DNA of 64,000 bases from Hemerocallis citrina (Eukaryota; Streptophyta; Magnoliopsida; Asparagales; Asphodelaceae): the NCBI GenBank assembly GCA_017893485.1, contig CM030364.1, forward strand, positions 250,283,122 to 250,347,121. The letters are read 5' to 3'. Of the stretch, positions 55,830 through 64,000 are shown piece by piece. The stretch's first letter is position 1; every line of letters begins with the position of its first letter. The translations under genes and the position numbers were made by a program. The notes beneath the pieces are model-generated. The model made no database searches, was not told the origin of the DNA, and saw nothing but the letters and a program-made list of their open reading frames with translations.

Positions 55830-56270
55830 AGACCACGCGACCACAACAAATGCCAATTCCTTTGGGTCTGATGAAGTAATCCTCATCACAAGTAACACCC
55901 TCTCTAAGATTCTGCACACTTCTTCACGAAGGCTTGGGCCTAAATCAAGTCCCAATCCATCTAATGGTGGAGGAAGAAAATAATTCAAGACCTTCTCCCT
56001 ATGTTTTGAGCTATCATGGCTAACAAAGAAAGCTACAAAACCTTCTAGTATCTCACCTTGAACCTTAATGTGATCCTTCAGTCCTAGTACAGATATGTCA
56101 AAAATCTCATCAAGAGTCTTACATACAGGTGTAGCTTCTAGGGTAGGCATTTCAGGGGCAAGGGATGCATTAGTTTCAATACCCACCATCTCAGAACCAT
56201 TCTCAGATATATACTTGAAATAGTGCTCTTCAGAACCACTTAAACAGCTTTCACTCACTGCCATATCTTG
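55830..56270 (-). pseudogene. Captured fragment of plant tRNA ligase (RNL)
   Basis: Minus-strand reading gives KDHIKVQGEILEGFVAFFVS, HDSSKHREKVLNYF and PPPLDGLGLDLGPSLREE. In plant tRNA ligase 1 a very similar segment (VQGEILEGLVARIVS, then a PPPP..DG..LDLG.SLREI stretch) lies in the N-terminal ligase domain, which seals tRNA halves after intron removal. Upstream residues ATPVCKTLDEIFDISVLG probably belong to the same capture. It is open but only about 100 residues. Assigned from memory of the family, so it should be confirmed by a search. Confidence 0.6.
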
Positions 56271-56935
56271 ATTGGCTTTCCCCAGGGGATTACTTATGAA
56301 CCACATTTTCATTGCATCGTAATTGAGCCCATTGGTTACCACATGAAAAACATGGTCTGCTGGGTTCTTAACATGACACAAAGTAGAGTTTACAACCACT
56401 GCTGCTGCTAAAACATTATCTGAGAAGAGTGCATAATGATAAAGCTTAGGATCTTCAAGCTTCACTTTATCAAGGAACGGGTTTTACTGAGTAGAGTTGA
56501 GGGAAAAATACTCGACTGAGAGCCTTAACGGAAGGCAATGGAGAGCTTTGGGGAGGGTTTTGGTGAGAAATTGAGTTAGAAATTGAGTCTGCTTCATCTC
56601 ACCCGGTAGTTGTACCTCAGTTGAGAGAGCAGAAGCACGGAGACTCTTCTCAGTAGTCACACAATAATTTATGATCTGCTTTCCTTTAGATAGAGTGTCC
56701 TCCATTGCCTTCAGTTTTCTCATTTGCATCACCTGGTAGTTCATAATCTAAAGTTACATCATTGACCATATCGTTAAAATCTGTTATCCTCCCCTATAGT
56801 TCTGCAATGAACTGAGGGTGGACCTAAGTTGGTTCAACCTTGAGATAAACCTTGGCTATTACCATCATATCTTTAAGCTGCTACACTTGGGCATTAGCTG
56901 TGTGACGATTTCCACTCTGAATTTTGCGAGATCAT
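56270..56935 (-). pseudogene. Captured fragment of GAUT1-type galacturonosyltransferase
   Basis: Read leftward: QLKDMMVIAKVYLKVEP, then after a frameshift MRKLKAMEDTLSKGKQI, MKQTQFLTQFLTKTL, PKALHCLPLRLSVEYFSLNS, a stop, then KLEDPKLYHYALFSDNVLAA, AVVVNSTLCHVKNPADHVFH and VVTNGLNYDAMKMWFISNPL. This is the stem-to-catalytic junction of GAUT1/GAUT-like Golgi enzymes that build pectin homogalacturonan. The catalytic DDD region is not included. One frameshift and two stops are visible. No introns are seen, so capture may have been through RNA or spans few exons. Confidence 0.82.
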
Positions 56936-57812
56936 ATGGATGGATCTGGTCTGCATTTCCTATTGAACAATATTGGTGGTATAGGTAATTCCAGGGATTC
57001 TACATCCCTGTTCTCTTCTGATGGTAAATTTGCAAAGGGTTTTTGCAATTCATTTATCACATTATTCTTCGTGATGCCCTACTCGAATTTCTTTTCCTTT
57101 CCCAAATCTTGAAGTGGCAAGTCTGATATCAATGCCATGTCGTGTAAGGAATGGTGAGAGGGTGGAGGGTGACTCATAGCCTTCTCTTGGAGGTACTCCT
57201 TATATTGAAGTGGTGTAGGATATCGTCTAGCTTCTTCTTGGCAATGTTCCATATAATAAGGAGGTGGACGTTGTTTCTTGGCTTTCTCTTGACGACTTTC
57301 CAGATACTGATCTACCGATTCTTTTGATCGATGGGCATGGGTGATTGGGGGAGCGAGAACTGAAGAAACAATTGATCGAACACGTGGTGGACTGTTGGAG
57401 TTCGGAGAAATCGAGTTGAAGTTGGAGGGAACAGAGTGGGGGGTTGAGTATAGCGATTCCTAGGCAATGGTTGAGGTGAATTTGCTGTCAGGTTCTCTTG
57501 GGAGTTTCGTCGAACACATGGTCAGCTGCCGAACAATGAGAGGGAGAGCTATGGAAATGGAGAAGAAGTTGTTGGAGGATGCAGTGGAAACGGGGAGGCC
57601 GCAGCAAGGGCGGAGTAGGAGAAGGGAGGAGCGGACGTCGGAGGGCGATGTGAGGCGAAGCTTGAGGGTTTTGACAGTGGGAGGGTCTGGTCGTGAGTGG
57701 TGGAGGTAGGATACCATTGGCGGTCGGATGTGGTAGCGGTTGCTGTGGTGGTGACGGATGTGTTGTTGGTCGCTAATGATGGCGGAGGTGGAGTGGGAAA
57801 TTCGGGGAGTGG
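56936..57812 (-). other. Interior of the gene-capturing element, unassigned
   Basis: The minus strand near 57440-57130 gives SRQEKAKKQRPPPYYMEHCQ and YPTPLQYKEYLQEKAMSHPP. The GC-rich part near the primer site (57820-57550) gives S/T/P-rich text such as PLPEFPTPPPPSLATNN. They could be further captured host sequence or an element-specific leader; no family is recognised. Confidence 0.35.
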
Positions 57813-57830
57813 ACCGATGGCTCTGATACC
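57813..57830 (-). other. Primer-binding site of the gene-capturing element
   Basis: Minus-strand TGGTATCAGAGCCATCGG is an 18-nt extended match to the 3' end of initiator Met-tRNA. Confidence 0.9.
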
Positions 57831-57831
57831 A

Positions 57832-58175
57832 TTATTACAGACCCAATCCAACCCGGTAGTGGATCATCGTAACTTTGAAAGGCGCTGGCGGTGGCCGCCA
57901 TGAAATCAACTAAAAGCGAAAAAAAGAAAAGAGAAACTAAGATTTTAATTTCAATTCATTCAACATAAACCTCATACAAAAAGCCCCTTTCAATATAAAG
58001 AGAATGGGGGAAGAAGAAAACACTAGCACGTGCAAGTCCGTGGGCTTTATTACAAAAAAATCACTAACTTTGGAAAATAAATCCCTAAAAGAGAGATAAT
58101 TCTTTGAGGACTGATACGTAAACAAAATGACCGATACGCAGAAGATACAATTCTCAGAAGAACGTACTGTATCCA
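57832..58175 (-). repeat. 5' LTR of the gene-capturing element
   Basis: 344 bp, aligned to 55311-55662 (CCAATCCAACCC..GGTGGCCGCCATGAAATCAA..GATTTTAATTTCAATTCATT..CACTAGCACGT). Confidence 0.88.
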
Positions 58176-58242
58176 AGGGAGACGCTCGATAATCTATTCT
58201 AGGAGAGGGTATGGGAGGTCCACCCATGGCCCATAACAATGG
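58176..58242 (-). pseudogene. F-box start of the DUF295 gene
   Basis: Minus-strand reading gives PWVDLPYPLLE, a stop, then IIERLP. This matches the F-box pattern W.DLP..LLE.I.ERLP, and continues at 55000 with DYIRLAAVCTKVQS after removal of the LTR element. No in-frame ATG is seen just upstream, and the stop within the F-box shows the gene is dead. Confidence 0.72.
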
Positions 58243-58361
58243 TGATGTTGTGTTTCATGATCAAGCTTTTACGAGAAGAAGAAGAAGAAGAAATCACAAC
58301 CCAAGTTTTCTACTTCTTGTTCTTTTTTTTCTTTCCAGCAAAATAAACCCTAATAATCTTA

Positions 58362-59305
58362 GGGGGCAATTGGTACGCGGTAATATACAAGGAAATCTAG
58401 GATTACCCTCTGGATTACCTAGTTTGGTAAGATATGAGTATAGTTTCGGAAGGATTTTTAAATTCCCCTGGGAAACAAAATTCTTTGTTGGGAAGAATAT
58501 ACATCCTCTTTAAAATGGTCAATTTTGTGAATTTCTCCACATAAAAAATAACTGAGATTATCACTTTACTAAATCACCCTCCTAATTTTTGATAATCTTT
58601 TTGTCTTATCATATTGCTGCTCTATATTCTCTCCAACAAATTTGTTACTCTGCCTTATTATAGTGGGAATTGTGCATATTTATATGTAAAGATGAACATC
58701 CAATTAGAGATTGAATATAATTAAATAAGTATGATATATGTTTCAGTATAATATATCAATTTTAACAATAGTACCTACCATTATTAATATAAAAAATTTG
58801 AAGGGGAAACTCTGTCTACTAAGTCATAAATAATATATTTCATTGATAATTATAATCCATGTGTGTCTAAGATCATGTGTTTATACTGCGTGCATTTCAT
58901 TTTTTTGTCATATTTTTTATCTACCTGGTTAAAATATATTAGAATCATGATGTAACTTTTTGAATCATCTATTTATTACTGTACTCATATTTTATAAGAT
59001 ATATATTAATATTTGGTTTTGCACATGTCACACATATACATCGATTACTAAAGTAGATAACAATTATTTTAGTTTATTTTTTTAAAATAAAGCCAAATTT
59101 ATATTTTCGGTAATGTCTACTATAGCGAAGAATTGATGAGAATGAATTGGTCTACATCAAACACAAAAATAAAATATTCCCTAGAATGCAATGTCTTGTA
59201 CCAAATGCAGTATTACAATATTCTTGAGAATCATAATTCTTATCCTCACATTTCTAGAAATTTGCTCATTCCAAAAAATTCTTCAATCCGCGTACCAAAT
59301 GCCCC
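58362..59305. mobile_element. Harbinger-like element with 18-bp inverted ends
   Basis: The left end is GGGGGCAATTGGTACGCGG and the right end CCGCGTACCAAATGCCCC, inverted repeats with one mismatch and one extra G. TTA stands at 58359-58361 and 59306-59308. A 3-bp TTA duplication fits PIF/Harbinger. The 944-bp AT-rich interior has no transposase. Confidence 0.8.
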
Positions 59306-59383
59306 TTATGTTTATGGACATTGAATTATGTTGGGTCAATGTATATTTAACCAAACCTGCCGATCCCAATTCAAAAGTTATGG

Positions 59384-59910
59384 ATACTAGTATTATACAC
59401 GTGCGTTGCACGTGGGAAAAATGGGGAGGGGGAATAAAAGGACAAAAAAATCTAGTATTATACACGTGCGTTGCACGTGGAAAAAATGGGGAGGGGGAAT
59501 GAAAAGGACAAAAAAAAAATCTACCAACACGTGCGTTGCACGTGTTGACAAAATGACACAATGACAAATGACACTAAGGCCATATCCCATTATAATATTA
59601 CAAGTATCATATACGTGCACACGTGCACGTGAAAAAAATTGAAGGATAATGAAAAGGGTAAAAAGAAAATAATTTCCAAACCGATCCACTTTCGAAAATA
59701 TTTACAAAACAGGTCCACTTTCGAAAATATTTACCCAAGTTAGTCCATAAGTAAAAAGAAAATAATTTTCAAACTGATCCACTTTCGAAAATATTTACCA
59801 AACAGGTACACTTTAGAAAATATTTACCAAAGTAACCTAACCCGTGCGTTGCACGGGTTGGGTTAATGACTAAGGGGTTCTCCCATTATAGTATTAGAGA
59901 TTAGAGATTA
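59384..59910 (-). mobile_element. Cluster of Helitron-like termini
   Basis: On the minus strand the start TCTCTAATACTATAATGGGA (about 59906-59887) and the end hairpin CACGTGCAACGCACGTG followed by TATAATACTAG (59410-59385) define a Helitron-like unit next to a T. Extra hairpins CACGTGCGTTGCACGTG at 59465-59481 and 59527-59543, and CCCGTGCGTTGCACGGG at 59842-59858, suggest stacked insertions. A second start-like GTAATATTATAATGGGATAT lies at about 59600-59581. Confidence 0.5.
59680..59840. repeat. Short tandem repeat CCACTTTCGAAAATATTTAC
   Basis: Four copies of (A/C)ACTTT(C/A)GAAAATATTTACCA with spacers of similar length, arranged in two larger repeats joined by AAAAAGAAAATAATTTTC. They lie inside the Helitron-like cluster. 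Confidence 0.75.
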
Positions 59911-59922
59911 GAGATTAGAGAT
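59893..59922. repeat. (TAGAGAT)n microsatellite at the Helitron start
   Basis: Four tandem copies of the heptamer TTAGAGA. Read on the minus strand this is repeated TCTCTAA, the same bases that start the Helitron. Confidence 0.8.
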
Positions 59923-60956
59923 CAGTACTTAAAGCTCACTCAAAACCAATTGGGCCGGTTCAAAGATATAACAGTAGCCCGTCCAAAGAAGAAGCATCTC
60001 CTTACTTTTAGTCCATGTAGTAAAAAAACTGAGAAATTTTTCTCCAGTAGAATGTCCTGAAATTCACATCCTAGTCCAGAACTTGCAAATAAAGGTTCAC
60101 TTAGAGCGTACTCTATCGATGTAATCTAAATATGCATATATAGTATTTAGAAAATAACAAATTTAGGAGTGCGTTACAGTCATTTAAAAGTCAAATTTAG
60201 TAAAAACGGAAGATAATCTTCCATCTTAAATTTTATTTTTTAAAAATTTTTGAAAATGATATTTTCGTAAATAGTCAATGGCAATTTTTTAAATATTGAA
60301 AGAAAAATTTTGGAAGAAACTTTTCGGATGGAAGAAGATCTTCCCGTCCGATAATTTTTTTTTTTTTTTTTTGGGAAAATGGCATTTTTGTGAATATTAG
60401 TGGCATTTTTGTACATAAGATAAGATGATCCGTCTCTCATCTTTTCGGTTTTTTTATTATTTTTATTAAAATTAATTGACGGACGGAACATGATCTTCCG
60501 TCCATCCGATTTTTTTCTTCAAACGGATCTTTTTCTTCCGTCTTCTATATTTAGCATTTCTTTCACAGCTTCTATGTTTAGCGAACGACTCTTCACTCCT
60601 ATTCTGAATGTTGGGTTTTTAGCGAACAACAATGGAGTTTTTTTTTCAACACAAACGCTAAATTTTGAGTTTTTTACAAAACAATAGTGAATGCTTTTAT
60701 TCTTTACAAAATCATCGTAACGGTAAATCCACGTACTTCGAATCCACTGTACCAAAAGGATAGTTCAAAAAGGTAATTGGAACTTTGTAAGTAATGTACC
60801 ATGTTCACAATGTTCACAATGTGGGATAATAAATGGAATTTGGGAGGTTACAAAAAACTATTAGATAAATGCTAGGTTTGTAAGTTCTTTTTATTTGGAC
60901 TAAATTTTAGAACAAAGAGTGTTTAGATATTATTGTCAAAAAACTTTGGTAACTAT
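59923..60956. other. AT-rich spacer with inverted ACGGAAGA motifs
   Basis: No gene recognised. GGAAGATAATCTTCC (60207-60222), GGATGGAAGAAGATCTTCCC..CCG (60325-60350) and GGACGGAACATGATCTTCCGTCC (60480-60505) are short palindromic motifs like those in the MITE at 2919-3585, so this could be an old relative. Terminal repeats were not found. Confidence 0.4.
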
Positions 60957-61489
60957 TGTTAACGTAGCCTGATATAGGATAAATTACGCAGCATAAATCA
61001 GAGCCCTCTGATCTCCTCTGGATCCTCCCCCTTGAGATCATCAGGCCAGTTACAGCCTAATGGGCCTCAACCAGCTCAGACCCATTGATAAACGGGTCCA
61101 ACCCGGCCCACCAGGGCTCCAGACCCGCTTACTAATGCCTATAAATACTCCACCCCCTCCTCACTGTAAAAGGTAATCAATCTCTTCCCCCCTGAACCCT
61201 AACTGCCCAATCTCTTTTCCAGTGACTGACTAGACTGTCGGACGGCCTGTCGCCGGGACTTCTCCCGGTGTTCCGATGCCATGTGCAGGTACACAAGACT
61301 CAGCCGAGTGGAGCTCCTAGATCCAAGTCGAGCACCCGTCCTCTCTTCAGAGCTCCTCTGCGCTCCAGCTCCCGAACAGATCCCGCTACCCGGGGTCGAA
61401 CCGATGCCAGGACTGCGTGGGTACTTCCACCATACAAATTGAGAGAACTCACACTTGTTGCCCCCACACCCCAAAAACAAACCGCATCA
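60957..61489 (+). repeat. 5' LTR of right-edge gypsy
   Basis: It starts TGTTAACGTAGCCTG and ends ACAAACCGCATCA, two bases before the primer site. A TATA box is at 61140. The start is inferred from the TGTT at 60957 and could be off by a few bases because the partner LTR is not in view. Confidence 0.7.
61140..61147 (+). promoter_or_regulatory. LTR TATA box
   Basis: CCTATAAATACTCC in an otherwise GC-rich LTR, about 350 bp before the LTR end. It is the likely promoter of the element. Confidence 0.65.
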
Positions 61490-61491
61490 GA

Positions 61492-61507
61492 TTGGTGCCG
61501 TTTGTGG
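61492..61507 (+). other. Primer-binding site of right-edge gypsy
   Basis: TTGGTGCCGTTTGTGG follows the LTR. It resembles the TTGGCGCCGTCTGTGG site common in Tat/Athila-type gypsies rather than the Met-tRNA type used elsewhere in the window. Confidence 0.7.
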
Positions 61508-61568
61508 AAAACTGTACCTCCTCAGTACTATCGTCCTTTCCAACCCAGCCAGAGTCATCACCTTGGGC

Positions 61569-63238
61569 CAAGCTCCTCCATGGCTCCCAAGCCCCGAAGG
61601 GCCGTTACCTCGGCACGACATCCGGACCTCAACCATCATATCTGCGCGAATGACTAGGGTTCCAACCAACCCCGGGCCAATGGCACGGTCCAACCCTCCA
61701 TCGCCTCGGATTTACGCCGCATCATCTCGGACAGGCAGGCCAGCTGGATGAGGGGGGAGGCCGCTTCCAAATCGGCCTTGAACCATCGCCGTCAGCCTTC
61801 CCAGGCGCACAATCCCCCGCAGAACCCGGGGGGACAAGCCCCCGTCACGAGGGTCGAATTCCAGAACTTCCTGGAGGAGATCCTTCAAGCCATATGTCAC
61901 GGTCCGGCCACTGAGGTCTACCATAATTCTGCCCACCTGTCAGCAACGGGAACCGGCGAGTCCCGCGGATCGACTTGTCCCCACAAAGCGGCGGATCTCG
62001 TACTTCGTCGTTTGGAAAAGATGGAAAACCGCCTCGCCCATCTCGGTGAGGGCGGACCAATGCAGGGTCGCGGCCATAGTCCGACCAGACCCCCTTTCTC
62101 CCCCCAAATCCTTGAAGCTGAGATTCCTCGAAACTTCAGACCACCTCAGTTCGAGACCTACAATGGCGAGGGTGATCCAGCTGATCACATGGAGGGGTTT
62201 AAGACCCTCATGATGATTCACAGCGCTGCGAATCCCCTCCTCTGCTGCACATTCCCTACCACCCTCCGGGACCCAGCTCGGGAGTGGTTCTCCAACCTCG
62301 CCCCCGGCACACTCTTCTCCTTCAAGCAGCTGGAGGCGGGTTTCCTTGCCCGCTTCATGACAAGCAGAAAGGTAGAGAAGACGAGCTCTTCCCTTCTGGA
62401 CCTCAAACAGAAAGATGGGGAACCCCTCAGGGAGTTCATTCGGAGGTTCACCTCAGAGGCGAGGTTGGTTTCCTCCCTCGACCCAGGGGTCGCTTCCGCA
62501 GCCTTCTGACACAACGTCCGCAACGCTCAGCTCAAGGCTTTTCTAGCCAAGAAGCCACCCTTGGACTTCCCCGACCTACTCAACAGGGTCGAGAAGTATA
62601 TCCGAGCTGAGGAGGCCCTCAATCCCGAAGGCTCAAAGGCAGCCGCAGCCAAGGGGAAGGGGAAGCGCAAGGTCGATGACGCCGAGCCCTTCAAAAGACC
62701 TGGGAAAGAAGCGATTGGTCCCAAGAGGGTCCTCCTAGTCCCTCAGTTTGAAAGATATACGCCCCTGACTCAGAACGTCTCGACAATCTTAATGGAAATC
62801 GAGGACAGGGGGGTTGTGCGGTTCCCTCCTCGACCACCCAGCAACGACAAGAAGCGATACCAGGGGTTCTACTACTGCTTCCACCGAGATACCGGGCATG
62901 ATACGGATCACTACCGAGCCCTCAAAGATGAGATCGAAGCCGTTATCCTACGAGGTTACCTGAAGGAGTTCACCCAGGTCAACCTCCAAGACCGAAGAGA
63001 TCTGAGGAGCCCGAGGCATTCGCCTCCCCTTTGGACGAAAAATCAACGACCTGATCGAAATCCGGAGCTCGAAGAAACTGGCGAACACGCCATCCTCCAC
63101 AGCGTCCACGGCAGACCCATGAGGGGGAATCTAGGACTTCTCGGAAAGCCTTTATCCGAGAGGTCAACTCCGTTCTTGACCATCCCTCCCCTAGGATTCG
63201 GCAGCGAGCAGTCTTCTTCTCAGGAGAGGACCTCATAG
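61569..63238 (+). pseudogene. Gypsy gag with internal stops
   Basis: The probable start is MAPKPRRAVTSARHP at 61569; stops and frame changes occur before the long frame at 61748. Landmarks are PRNFRPPQFETYNGEGDPAD, HMEGFKTLMMI, REWFSNLAPGTLFSFKQLEA and EPLREFIRRFTSEA (gag domain), then a TGA at 62507-62509, then in the same frame NAQLKAFLAKKPPLDFPDLL, a basic KGKGKRK and YYCFHRDTGHDTDHYRALKD, a C-x-HRDxGHDT motif typical of Tat-type gag. It ends at a stop at 63236-63238. Confidence 0.85.
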
Positions 63239-64000
63239 GCGTTCGGCTTCCACACTGCAATGCCCTCGTCATCAGCCTCGACATGGCCAACTTCCAGGTT
63301 CACTGAATCCTGGTAGACAACGGCAGCTCGGTCAACATTCTTTTCTTAGAAGCATTTGAGAACCTCAAGCTTCCCCAAGAAAAGCTGAAGCCGGCCGGTT
63401 ACACCCTTCACAAATTTTCTAGCATCCCTGTAAAGATTGAAGGAATCGTAACACTAGATGTGACGGCGGGAACGGCCCCCGTCCTCTGAACCAAGTCGAT
63501 GGACTTTATGGTTGTCAACGTCAAGGCAGCTTACAACGCCATACTCGGTCGACCCGGGCTCTGTTCGCTCCAGACCGTCCCCTCTACCTATCATCTGAAG
63601 CTGAAGTTCCCAACCAACACCGGCGTTGGGGTCGTCAGGGGCAACCAGGAATCGGTGTGATCATGCTACATGACTGCGTTCGAGGGCGGTGTGTTTCCCC
63701 TCGACGCCGTCAAACTCCCACTTGAAGAGAGTCGTCTCGAGTCGGAACCCACAGACGAATTGGAGGAAGTCTTCTTCAAAGCCGAGGACAAGTCCAAATG
63801 GTTCTGTGTTAGCCGAACCCTGTCTCCCGAGCTGAAGCCGGATCTGATCAACTACATCTGCCGAAGACTTAATCATGCACCACCTAAGCGTCGTCCCCAG
63901 CTCCAAGCCAGTGCAACAGAAGCACCGCAAGTTCACACCGGAGAGGCAGTAAGCGGTGAAAGCAGAGGTAGATAAGTTGTTATCTGCCCAATTCATTCAA
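63239..64000 (+). pseudogene. Gypsy protease and start of RT (runs off the edge)
   Basis: The frame reads RLPHCNALVISLDMANFQVH, a stop, ILVDNGSSVNILFLEAFENL (protease active site with DNGSS in place of DTGSS, usual for this lineage), KPAGYTLHKFSSIPVKIEG and NAILGRPGLCSLQTVPSTYH, then stops near 63487 and 63657, then RTLSPELKPDLINYICRR and EVDKLLSAQFI at the window end, the approach to RT. Broken by at least four stops. Confidence 0.85.

Larger units (their letters stand above)
55311..58175 (-). mobile_element. Miniature LTR element carrying captured host gene pieces
   Basis: LTRs of about 350 bp at 55311-55662 and 57832-58175 (plus-strand ends TGTTACAGAACCAATCC and AGAACTGTATCA). On the minus strand the primer site TGGTATCAGAGCCATCGG (57813-57830) follows the right (5') LTR with one base between, and a purine tract (complement of ATTCCCCCTTAA, 55667-55678) precedes the left (3') LTR. 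The 2.2-kb interior has no gag or pol. It instead holds fragments similar to GAUT1 galacturonosyltransferase and tRNA ligase, both in the element's sense orientation. It interrupts the F-box/DUF295 gene. The target duplication is not clean. Confidence 0.82.
60957..64000 (+). mobile_element. Tat/Ogre-like gypsy retrotransposon, 5' part
   Basis: 5' LTR 60957-61489, primer site 61492-61507, gag (61569-63238) and protease (63239 onward) lead into the start of RT at the right edge (AVKAEVDKLLSAQFIQ). The composition is much richer in G+C than the surroundings. Stops in gag and protease indicate an inactive copy. RT, RNase H, integrase and the 3' LTR lie outside the window. Confidence 0.85.

Noticed and set aside
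59283..59689. Two overlapping 94-98-residue frames
   Set aside because: They read through repeated Helitron hairpins (CACGTGCAACGCACGTG) and show the same peptide twice because of the repeat.

Overview
The window is nuclear DNA of a flowering plant, probably a eudicot. It holds almost no intact host genes: most of it is layered LTR retrotransposons, DNA transposon relics and a decayed block of plastid DNA. The evidence is plant-type copia and gypsy polyproteins with initiator-Met-tRNA primer sites, plant MITE, Helitron, hAT and RTE-LINE signatures, pieces of plant gene families (GEM-like GRAM protein, plant mobile domain, F-box/DUF295, galacturonosyltransferase, tRNA ligase), and plastid ycf1, rrn16 and rrn23 pieces carrying many mutations. 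Family names come from reading the sequence; no database was searched.

Layout. 1-5263: first exons of a GEM-like gene running off the left edge (minus strand), a foldback repeat, a Harbinger-type MITE with TAA duplications, two small Helitrons and the 3' half of an RTE-type LINE. 5264-18315: a minus-strand copia element split by a 10.6-kb chromodomain gypsy (Tekay/Del-like) with 2.9-kb LTRs full of tandem repeats; a deletion at the left junction removed the outer end of one LTR and the middle of the copia RT/RNase H. 18327-23184: a TRIM-like mini-LTR element, a plant-mobile-domain pseudogene and a non-autonomous hAT.

23185-53898 is one composite: a gag-bearing, pol-less copia whose right LTR was opened by about 4.5 kb of plastid DNA. 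That DNA (rrn23 piece, most of ycf1, rrn16 piece, rrn23 piece) was then expanded to about 23 kb by later insertions: a complete SIRE/Maximus-like copia (31210-39644, duplication GTACG), a gag-only copia (40341-45878) carrying a gypsy-type solo LTR, a copia solo LTR, and a 4-kb solo LTR (duplication ATTCC). A related 3.2-kb solo LTR in the opposite orientation (duplication CACAT) and a 1.2-kb solo LTR (duplication CCATC) lie in the same host copia.

53904-58242: an F-box/DUF295 gene cut in two by a small LTR element (55311-58175) that carries captured pieces of a GAUT1-type galacturonosyltransferase and a plant tRNA ligase. 58362-59910: a Harbinger-like element with 18-bp inverted ends and a Helitron cluster. 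60957-64000: the 5' LTR, gag and protease of a Tat/Ogre-like gypsy that leaves the right edge.

The order of events can be read from the nesting. The most notable signals are the multi-gene capture by a miniature LTR element, the plastid insertion used as a repeated landing site, and unrelated LTR families that all carry arrays of palindromes with a GTCGAC core.
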